A DNA stretch of 64,000 nucleotides from Procambarus clarkii. Lineage: Eukaryota; Arthropoda; Malacostraca; Decapoda; Cambaridae. The stretch lies in assembly GCF_040958095.1 (NCBI RefSeq), contig NC_091217.1, positions 7,359,344-7,423,343 of the forward strand, given 5' to 3'. Numbering within the stretch: position 1 is the first letter of the stretch; each line of letters starts with the position of its first letter. The position numbers and the translations under genes are program-made. Shown in pieces: positions 55,231 through 64,000 of this stretch. The notes under the pieces were generated by a model. The model searched no databases, was not told where the DNA came from, and saw only the letters and a program-made list of their open reading frames with translations.

Positions 55231-58113
55231 TGTCTGTCTAGTGTGGCCTGCTTCTCCACCTCTGACCCTTTACTGCAAAGACCACAGCTCTTATAGAGAT
55301 GGTTTAAACATCTAGCAGACTATAGTGGATATTATGCTTATTTAGGTTTATATTACCCTTTTTATCTCTTACTTTAGTGAGGCAACGAGACACGAGTGTG
55401 AAGGAGGAAGGGAGTAAGAGGGTACAAGGTGGAGGAATACAGAAAGTTATTTGAGGATTTGAATAAATAGAAGGGGATTCTGCACGTATCGGCTTGCTGG
55501 ATAGTGAAGAATTTGTGCTGTATTTAGGTAGGTAAAAGTTATTCATTAAATATAGAATGAGGAATAAGGATGAAAGTGATTTATGGCCTGTATTTTGTAT
55601 TAATATTTTATGTTTGTATATAACCAAGTACATGTGACTTGAGGTGTTAAGATGTAGGAGAGTTCAAGAGGATAACAAATGTTGTCTTTATTTCTAAGAG
55701 TTGATTGTAACTCTTCCAGGAGGTTTTAGGAGAGCTTCAGTGTTATTAGATGATAGGTAATACTTGGAAAACACACGTGTAAAAAAACAAACGGTATATT
55801 GTTATACTGTATATATATTTTTTAAGAATCTAAGACACATTATTGTAATGCATTCCCTATTGTATTTTGATCTTTTTGGGCATTTTGTCATCTGTTTACT
55901 TTTTATTTTTTTATTTTTAATACATTGTCTTTTAAACATAACATTAAAAAGTAATAAACACTTGTTAGCCTTATACTGTGTAAGAATCATGCATGCCAGA
56001 AAAATTGAAACTGTTTTTCTCTGCATCTCCTTTCGGAGGGGCAGCCTTCTCGAAACTATATAATGAAATGGTATTATGACCATTAGAAATATGCATCATT
56101 GTCACCACTAGCATATACAGTTTATAGAACATGTGCAGTACTCTATTGTTTTTCCTGTTATATTTGATCTACCTTCTTGCATATTTTGTCACATCTGTGT
56201 TCTCCACAAAATATGCTTTACAGCACTGTTGAAGTACATCTCTCCTGGTAATGATTAGTTAATAGATCACATCAGGGAACATTTCCTCTTGGCTGTTGTT
56301 GTACCTGTTAAGTTTATATTATATAATGGGGTGGCAAGTTAAATATTAAGTACATCAGAATTTCATGAAGAATCTTGTGAGGTATTAGGAAGTGTCTTGT
56401 AAACTTTAGGGGTCATAATTCATAACTATGACCTCTTAGGTTGATTACTATATTTCCTCAAATGGCTCTGTTGCTCTATATCTGTATATATGAAGCCATT
56501 TATCTTATTTTTTAATTGGTTGGTAAATTTAGCTAATGTAGTTTACTTAATGGTTTATTGAAGGAAAAAAAATAATATTTATTTGCAAATATTGCAGTCA
56601 ACTACTGCATCAGACCCACACGTGTAGTACCTGTTAGTGTTCGTGGTAAAATTTCATGCTGCTACTGGTATTTCAGAATTTACTTTGCTTTATAGCCTGT
56701 GCTGAATATAATTAAATATTGAATTGTTGATTAGCTAAAGAAAATGATTTGGCAATTTGGTATCATTGTTTCTCTTAATTTGTCAAATATCTGTATTGAC
56801 TATTTATGTATATAGTGCATGTTTTTGAAGGTTTAAATACTTTGGTAAGGTACTTTAATAATAGGTCAAAACAACTTTAGTTATTAAACAGTTTTAAAAT
56901 TGTGTTGCATCAGCCCAAGGAACCGTTTCCTGTTGTGTTCAGGTACAGTATTTGCAAACACATTCTTTTAAAAATAAATTTTTAGGATGATTAACCAAAT
57001 GTATATTGCCTGTAGGTTACACTGGAGGAAGTGGTAATGTGATATATACTGCATATTTGTTTACTATGAAAACTTTTGAACAAGACATCACATATGTGGA
57101 GTGGTTTGTGATAGAATCACAAAGTAAACATCTTTCATAAGCTGAAATGATGCTTTTAATATGTTGCAGTAATGGTTTGGTGATGTGACTAGTTTTTTCA
57201 CCTGGGATGTAGGAGCTCTGAAGCATGGACCCACCCGTGTGAGGCTGAGGATCTATCCATGGGCCCCAGAGGTTTGGGGTTCAAGGTTCGAGTCTCCTAG
57301 AGCCCAGGTGAACGAAATGTTTATTACCACGGAAGTGTGGATAACACTTCGATGTAACTAGTGGTGATGGTCCTAACACAATCACACTTACATTTGATCA
57401 CAACAGTTTAATGTATAGTAATTAGTCCTTACTACTTCTGTTGTATACAAGGAAGAATTACATTGAAGTTGTGTAGTTTATTTCTCAAATTTTAATGAAA
57501 ATAAATTTAGTTTGTGGCAAGGGAATGTGAAAATTTATTGTAAATTTGCTGCAGAGCTCTTGTAATATTCCTTTTATTATATATTTTTAATTAATCATTA
57601 ATTCCTGTGATAATAATGTATTGTATAGAATATATTCAACATCGTTGTGCAGTGATATTCAGAATGTTACTGGGCATAAGGCAAAGAGTTAACAAGCTCC
57701 TGCATATTTAAGAAATGTAGTGATATTGCTTTTCTGGATTGTGTGTAAACCAATGTAGCTCGACTCCAATTTTAATTCAAGGTTAGTGTTTATATCTACA
57801 TACCAATGAAAGTTTTACTTTCTGTTCTGCAATGTATATTTTAAGACTTAGAACCCAAAGTATGGTATGTATTATAGTGCTTTGGGATTCATTACATGTA
57901 TATGTTGAATTTTTTAAAAATCTCATTCCTGATTGAGGATGTAAATTTAATTAAAAGAATATTTAGAGCAATAAAATGTTTTACTGAAACCAGATTTTAA
58001 TGAGCTGCATTACCTCAGGTTAGGTAGTTGGCATTTCAGAGACATTTGTATTGAATGTCAATACTTTTAAATGCTTCAGCACATTATACCCATTGTAATA
58101 AAGGATATAATGT
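55231..58113 (+). other. Probable SORL1 3' untranslated region (end uncertain)
   Basis: No convincing coding capacity follows the TGA. AATAAA hexamers lie at 55953, 56973, 57500, 57970, 58097 and 58508. I cannot tell which is used; 57970 and 58097 would give a 3' UTR of about 2.8 kb. A tRNA-like repeat lies inside (57215-57390). Confidence 0.4.
57215..57390 (+). repeat. tRNA-like repeat within the probable 3' UTR
   Basis: GGATCTATCCATGGGCCCC, GGTTCAAGGTTCGAGTCTCC and CTAGAGCCCAGGTG suggest a tRNA-derived head; it stands out by GC content. Single copy in this window. Confidence 0.4.
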
Positions 58114-59149
58114 CCTAAAGTTGACCTGAAAGTATAATGCCAGGCTCTTTTAAAATTCTGAATTATAGTATATCATAAGATTTAATTTACATCTGCATTC
58201 TACCCTTATCTAATTATACACACAATATATATGGCAGTATACCAGTACTGTTGTATGTCTGAATCCTTGGCTGCGACACTATATTTTGTCGGCTGGCCAT
58301 GTCCCTACCAAGGATCAAAGTGCAGCCTATAAAACTTGTAAGTATCAAAAGAAGGCACAAAGCTGGAAATGCTATGTAGCACCAGTAATTTTTTTTTTAA
58401 TATTTTTGGAAATTATTTCTTTGCAGCTACACAATACCTATTTTTTATGAAATTTGGTATAAACATACAACTCATGTCAGGTTGTATTTTAGTTAGAAAG
58501 TACAAACAATAAATAATTTGTCCTATTCAAAAATATTTTTAATTAGAAATATGTTCTTTTCATAGTTAAAATTAATCATGGCTTCAAATGGTGAGAGTAC
58601 TAAAAAAAAATTAATTTGAAAATATCTGAGGCTTATAAATAGATTCTAGAATGCTTAAATACCCATCTCTTGGTCATATATTTTACTCGGGTGATATACC
58701 AGGATTAGATGAGGGGTCACAGACTAACAACACTGCAAACCAGACATGATGGGGCTGATTTAAATCAAAACATAAGATTTTAAAGTTAGAGGATATTACC
58801 CACCTTCACCAGACGTTACAACTCTTGCTATAGAAAAGTGCCACTTCCGGCCACATTCGAGCTATCTGCTGTTACCCGTTAAGCGCTCTGCCCCGTTCTC
58901 GTACTAGCTCTCTGCTACCTGCCACCTTCAGTACCACGTCCTACCTGACTCCACCAGCAGCGCGTAACAAGCATCCTCGTCGCAACCTATCACGACACCA
59001 TTGTGCCATTTCCAACAACCAACTGCTGTAACCAAACTACAATACTGTATATTAAATAAACAAAATAGGACTCGTTGAATGTTGTCACCCAAAATCGTGT
59101 GTTAAAAGCTCTAGTTCTTTATGCCCCGCCTACCCATTTATACCTGGCA
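58114..59149. other. Downstream DNA, GC-richer stretch 58800-59000, unidentified
   Basis: The GC-richer stretch with several CpGs could be a repeat or the edge of another locus; no frame supports a gene. Confidence 0.35.
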
Positions 59150-59690
59150 TGCTAATTATCCCCTCTCACCTCTGCTGGTGAGAGGGGATAACATTTTCAT
59201 CATATTTCATTTTAAAGTTGTGGATGTTATCGGTTTCAAGAACCTCTTCCTTCAATGCATTGCACTTTCCTACCACCCATACAGGAAACGAAAGCTTCGT
59301 TACATCTCTTCCACTCAATTGCGTGTCCATCTTCTACCATTGTCTCCCTTTTTAATTTAAATAGGCTTATTTTACCCACTTTATCAATTCCCCTCGAAAT
59401 CTTGTTTATAGTTATAATATTCCCTGTTTCTTCTCTACTCTAAGATTGTGAAACTGAGTTCTCTCAATCTGCCCTAATAACTGAGGCATCTCAATTTTGG
59501 TACTAATCTAGTGCAAACCGCTGAACTTTATCAAGTGTGTTTATGCTTCACAAGGCGTGGGTTTCATGCTGGAGCTGCATACTCTAGAAATGATCTCACA
59601 TAAGCAGTGTGTATTGACAGTTTCCTTGTTCAGATTCTTAAGTAACGTTCTTATGTTTGCCAACTTCCCTTATGCTGCCTGGTGGATTGT
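59150..59690 (-). pseudogene. Decayed LINE RT C-terminus, related to LINE-3
   Basis: Read on the minus strand through several stops and shifts: GKLANIRTLLKN, CSSSMKPTPCEA, LKEEVLETDNIHNFKMKYD. The order parallels the 28970-28250 element. Confidence 0.5.
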
Positions 59691-59800
59691 AACCCCGAGG
59701 TGACCTGGGCTGCCACCTGGTGGACTGACATCCCAGGTGACCTGGGCTGCCACCTGGCGGACTATATCCCGAAGTGACCTGGGCTGCCTTCAGGCGGATT
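59683..59800. repeat. Minisatellite, about 39-bp unit, 3 copies
   Basis: GTGACCTGGGCTGCCACCTG repeats three times with GGTGGACT / GGCGGACT spacers, at the end of the decayed LINE. Confidence 0.8.
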
Positions 59801-60099
59801 GCAGCGCCAGATAACAGTCCGCCACCCGTCAAGGGTCTTGTGTATCACTGTGAGGTTGTACACCTAACGATCATTCGGCCTGTTTCCAGAAGGTATGTAA
59901 TTCTTTATATTTCGATTGTGCTTTCTGGTGGGATTTTTCTTGATTTTAGTTGTTTGATTTCTGATCCCCAAGCCTCATAGAGCGGCAGATCCGAAGGGTG
60001 CGATTTATGAGGCCTACGGCATGACTAGATCCTACTGTCTACCCGAAACGCTATGAGTTAGTGGCTTTGCAAGAATGTACAAATACCAATCTTGTGCAA

Positions 60100-60420
60100 T
60101 TTGCCGTCCCAGTGGCGCAGTGGTAAAACACTTGCCCGGCGCTTACGAACGCTTTGCCCAGGATTCGTATCCTGGCCGAGGAGGATTGACCGGGTGCCAA
60201 TCCTTAACTGTAGCTTCTGTTCACAGCCAATTTGGACGGTAGAGCGACGGTCTCGCTTCATGCAGGTCGGCGTTCAATCCCCGACCATTAAGGTGGTTAG
60301 GCACTATTCCTTCCCCCCGTCCCATCCCAAATCCTTAACCTGACCCCTTCCCAGTGCTATAAAGTTGTAATGGCTTGGCGCTTTCCCCTGACAATTAAAT
60401 TCTGTTTACCCAGCAGTGAA
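60100..60420 (+). repeat. SINE-D with two tRNA-like units
   Basis: First unit: GTCCCAGTGGCGCAGTGGTA (A-box GTGGCGCAGTGG) with B-box-like GGATTCGTATCC. Second unit at about 60228: TTTGGACGGTAGAGCGACGG with B-box CGTTCAATCCCCGACC. The body ends GGCGCTTTCCCCTGACAATT. Flanking copies of CCCGAAACGCTATG at 60046 and 60483 may belong to the element or its target. Confidence 0.7.
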
Positions 60421-60790
60421 TGGATACCGTTAAACGATTTGGCAGGTCGTATTCCTGGGAAAATTTAGGATTAAGGACTTGCCCGAAACGCTATGCAAGC
60501 TAGTGGCATTACGAGAATGTAAGAACTCTTTATATAAATAATCTCGCCAACCCATTGTACCTTGTGAATAAATTATGATTATTATTTCTGATGGGGGCCC
60601 CTCTTATAGAAAATGATTGAATTCAGTTTAATATTTCAGTATATTGTACTGTACTGCATATTTATACATCAAAGGTATTTTATTCCTAGCATCCTCAGCT
60701 TAAATGAAGACAATAACTTGAAATTTGACATCACTTAAAAAGGGGGAGTCACATATAAGAAAACAATATTGTATGGTGTTAGTTTAGTTC
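60421..60790. other. Downstream DNA with CCCGAAACGCTATG repeat
   Basis: CCCGAAACGCTATG..AGCTAGTGG at 60483 mirrors 60046; otherwise nothing recognised. Confidence 0.45.
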
Positions 60791-61085
60791 ATTTATTATG
60801 CACCCCATACCCATCTTGTGGGCGGTAGTGGAAAGGGTTACAGAGGGACATAATGGGCTCAGGGACTGAACCAAACAATTCATTTAGCTAAACAAGTTAC
60901 AATCTTGATGAGCTAGTCACAAAATTCAATGCACATCGTCACATCAACAACGGGCTCGAGACCGACCACAAGTACAGTTCCTAAATCAAGCAACTGACAT
61001 ATGTGGAGAGCTAGTGTCACAATTGATGTGTTTGTCCTGCACACCGCCCCCCATCCAGTGGGCAGCGGTGGATAGGTTACAATCA
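60791..61085. repeat. Dispersed repeat with GCACCCCATACCCATC motif
   Basis: GCACCCCATACCCATCTTGT, GGGCGGTAGTGGAAAGGGTT, ACATAATGGGCTCAGGGACT. A second partial copy starts near 61040. Related copies are at 61816 and 62856. Confidence 0.65.
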
Positions 61086-61244
61086 CTTAGTTATTACCTA
61101 CAGTTAGCAAACTGGGGATATTTGGCTAAGATTTATGGCGAATACATTAATCTTTATTACGTAGACTATACAAGTGTAATGTTATAAAGTGTACATACTG
61201 AAGCTTGTTAGTAGCTGGTGTTTTGTGATGCCTACCTAACAAGT

Positions 61245-61720
61245 AACTGCTTCAGGGGATCAATGTCTCAGCGGCCCGGTCTCTGGCCTTGAGATTGGTG
61301 ACCTTGTCATTCAGGCTGGTATACACCGCTGCTCGCAGTCGGTTAGGCCCCTTGTATAGAGGCAAAGTGTTGAAGGTCTTGGACCCTTACTGTTGGTAGA
61401 ATTGTCTCCTCCCATATACATACCTATTGCACCTCTGCTTATCAATGAAGCTATTTTGCACTTTGTGCTATACCTCCTGGTCTCATAGACTTATTTTCAT
61501 ACGCAGATTGGAAGCAGGCCCTCTAATATTTACAAAGTGTAATTTGTGTATGTACCCCTTTCGACTGTGTTCTAGAGAATACAGGTTTACAAGTTTTAAG
61601 CTTTCCAAAAACGCTTAAAATGTTCTAGTGAATTGATTCAGCCAGTAAAAGATCTCTGGACGTTATTTGTATCTGCAATTTATCCAGCTATGAATGGGGC
61701 TGATTGCGTGTGACTTCCAC
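61245..61720 (-). pseudogene. LINE-1 RT C-terminal region, reverse, degraded
   Basis: On the minus strand the order is that of the 16010 copy: LNLFSLE-type YSLEHSRKG, ISRVCV, RPRLFNTL-like KTFNTLPLYKGP, RLRAAVYTSLNDKV, then the tail AGACCGGGCCGCTGAGACAT. Several stops and frame shifts. Confidence 0.55.
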
Positions 61721-61815
61721 CCTAGAGAGCACTATAGTTTCTTAATATTACCATGGTTGGTCTAGCACTTCTTGTGTGAAAGGATCTTGTTATCCAGCAA
61801 GTCATTTCTTATTTA

Positions 61816-61915
61816 TGCAGTGGGCGATAGTAGTAACGGTTACAGGCACATAATGGGTTCAGGAACTAAACCCTAAAGCAAGGAATAGTCTTGATAACCA
61901 AGTTAAATTTTGTAA
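61816..61915. repeat. Partial copy of the GCACCCCATACCC repeat
   Basis: CAGTGGGCGATAGTAGTAAC, ACATAATGGGTTCAGGAACT and TAGTCTTGATAACCAAGTTA align with 60815-60920. Confidence 0.6.
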
Positions 61916-62549
61916 CTTGTGTAGCAAGTATATTAACCTAATATACTTTTTAGTGGTATTTATATTTCATTATCACAGCAGTACTTTGTGTGAGTTACAG
62001 TTAAGACTGAAAACACTGCACTTGCCTCACTTAGGAGGCTGGTTATGAAACGGACTTTGTTTTTGCGAGCTTTGATACCCTGTAAGTTTGCAAATATGAA
62101 CGATATTATCATATTTGTGGAAGTGCTAAGTATCTTGCTTGTGTTCATATCTGTGGCTCTAGTGTGAGGTGCTACTGTGTTTCTGTCCTTGACTAACATT
62201 TGACGGAGTTAGTGGTAGAGCCTTGACATTTCTTTCCCGGGAATATTGAATTGTGGCAGATTTCAAGTCTTTTTTTTCGGGGGTGGGGGGGGGGGGGGGA
62301 GGAGGAGGAGGAAGGCATTCATTTGGTTTTATTTGCTTTGTCCCATCCCCCGGGACATGAAATTCTTCTCAGCCTCTGTCATAGCATTCTTTCTTATTTA
62401 GTGATTTGGTGCAATAGTGTTTTTATAACACTAAAGTTACTAGGGGGAATATCTGCCTGATGAAGCTTTATTATAAAATATACATGTTGATGTATTTCTT
62501 TAATTTCATTGAGTTTATACTTCTCTGCTGTTTGAATTGCTGCTTATTT
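61916..62549. other. Downstream DNA with G/GGA tract at 62277-62312
   Basis: A G-rich run of about 24 nt is followed by GGA repeats; otherwise nothing recognised. Confidence 0.5.
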
Positions 62550-62797
62550 ATTTATTAATTTTCGTCGTCGAGGATGAGTCTGTACTTGTGGTTATCGAGG
62601 TCCCCTTAGATCAACTTCTGACTTTCTCCAGGATGCAACCCACAACAATGGTCCATCTCCAGAGTATTTTACTGGTAGGTGAACTATCTTACAGCATCAG
62701 GTGAAAATACACGTGCCCAACTGTTTCTGTCCTCGAGGATTAAACCCAGGTCCCTCGTTTGTGAGTCAAGAATGTAGAGCACTGTGCTACAGGACCC
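62550..62797 (-). repeat. SINE-C, tRNA-derived, reverse orientation
   Basis: GGATGCAACCCACAACAATG, TTTACTGGTAGGTGAAC, GGATTAAACCCAGGTCCCTC and the head with GAGCACTGTGCTACAGGACC, as at 935 and 40938. Confidence 0.7.
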
Positions 62798-62855
62798 ACG
62801 TTATTATACTAGACTCTCATTACACAGCGCTATACAAATCAATTTCTTTCTTTAT

Positions 62856-62970
62856 TGTGCACCTCATACCCATCCCGTGGGCGGTGGTGTAAAGGGTTAC
62901 AGGGGCACATAATCGGTTAAGGAACTGAACCCCCTAGTTCCTTTAGCTAAGCAAATAACAATCTTTTGAA
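62856..62970. repeat. Copy of the GCACCCCATACCC repeat
   Basis: GCACCTCATACCCATCCCGT, GGGCGGTGGTGTAAAGGGTT, TTTAGCTAAGCAAATAACAA; matches 60797-60920. Confidence 0.65.
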
Positions 62971-64000
62971 CGCTATACAAGATGCAGTAGATCATATTGC
63001 GCGTGCGGCTATCTCTTGTAAGGAAGCTATCAAGGTGTGTAGTTCTCGTAGCCAGAGTAGTAAAGTAGCCTATCTGCTCCATGATAGGCTACTATCATGA
63101 AGCCTACTATGGTAGGCTACCACACACAAACAAATTGTGTAACTTAAATTTCTTACTATTCAAATATATATTTTGGCAGTGGGGTTTTAACTAAAATATT
63201 TAACCTGTGCCGCATTGCTTAATCAATGATATAATTTGTGGTGTCCCTTTGTGTTATATGCTCACTAATGCTATCCCTGCCAATTTTTGGTTACGTATTA
63301 AAAATTTTCTTTGTTAAAATACTTTCTAAATACAATACAGTATAACAAACTTATAGTAATTAACAAGTAAATAGATATCATAACAAACATGTAAAATTGG
63401 AAATAGGAACAAGAACATCAACAGTAACAGAAAACAAAAATGATGAGAACATGAATTATGTAAGATATAGGTTTCTACTAACAAACTGAGCTTCCCTCGG
63501 AAAACCCTGTATGAACCAAGGATATACAATATATAACATTGCATTATAACATTCTGAATAAACAAAGATGTATAATATTAGTATATACAGCATATATATA
63601 TACTGTATGATATATCTACTGCATATAATATAGCAAGAGTAAAATGTTCAACAAAAAGTACAGGTACTAGTATGCTGAGCTGGACCATGGCAACCTTAAA
63701 GGATCGCCATCTGAGATTATCCCATGGCAACACTGCTTCCACTTTTTACCCGAAAATGGGATGACAGCATGATGTTGTAGGTGTTTTTATTTTATGGGAA
63801 GCTGTGTTAGTATCAGGGAAGGGGTGGTGTATGGATGCGTGCATAAAAACCGATAAAATGTGTGAATTGATGCCATTAACGCCCAGTCATTATGCCTGAT
63901 GGGGCTACTTGATTGGTATATTAATGATTCGCAATGTTAATTAGGCATCAAAGCTATTAAATAACTTGTCGTGAGCTTGCTAAAAATGCACTAATGTCAG
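62971..64000. other. Downstream DNA, nothing recognised
   Basis: Short inverted repeats around AGTAGCCTATC / GATAGGCTACT (63061-63095) and AT-rich sequence; no gene seen. Confidence 0.4.

Noticed and set aside
58800..59000. CpG-richer stretch as promoter of a downstream gene
   Set aside because: No coding frame follows on either strand before the decayed LINE, and no initiator evidence is visible.

Overview
The window is eukaryotic and AT-rich, and it carries one large split gene with transposon-filled introns. That gene lies on the + strand from 5847 to 55230. I assembled it as 36 coding exons; every intron is GT...AG and every junction keeps the reading frame. Together they give 2074 residues and a stop at 55228-55230. 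The domain order is VPS10p propeller with Asp boxes, ten-cysteine module, LDLR class B (YWTD) propeller, EGF-like segment, nine LDLR class A repeats, six fibronectin type III domains, one membrane helix, and a short tail with FANTHY and an [10 protein letters not shown] terminus. This is diagnostic of SORL1 (SorLA/LR11). Only the first exon or exons (signal peptide and propeptide) are missing, presumably upstream of base 1.

The organism is probably a decapod crustacean, perhaps a crayfish. The receptor is clearly metazoan, and the interspersed tRNA-derived SINEs, LINE 3' ends and palindromic repeats look like those I know from decapod genomes. The gene assignment comes from the sequence; the taxon is inferred from repeat type.

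Layout: 1-5846 is upstream DNA (probably intron 1) with SINEs, a 250-bp tRNA-like insertion with a 15-bp target duplication, a 1010-bp solo LTR with a 5-bp target duplication, and a 310-bp TA tract. 5847-19576 encodes the VPS10p domain and ten-cysteine module; its largest intron (12057-17379) holds a piggyBac transposase remnant and a LINE fragment. 22362-27680 encodes the YWTD propeller and the start of the EGF-like segment. 30062-39835 encodes the LDLR class A array. 40561-53320 encodes the FN3 domains, with a fold-back MITE and a Penelope-like GIY-YIG fragment in the introns. 53518-55230 encodes the membrane helix and tail. 55231 to about 58.1 kb is probably 3' UTR, and 58.1-64.0 kb is gene-free repeat-rich DNA.

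The encoded receptor would sort cargo between Golgi, endosome and surface. The luminal propellers and LDLR class A repeats bind cargo, and the tail carries the retromer and GGA/adaptor signals. I found no second cellular gene and no operon-like system. The most unusual non-genic signal is a palindromic repeat at seven loci whose arms resemble a hammerhead ribozyme with altered core bases. One half-copy is joined directly to the Penelope-like fragment, an element class known to carry hammerhead ribozymes.
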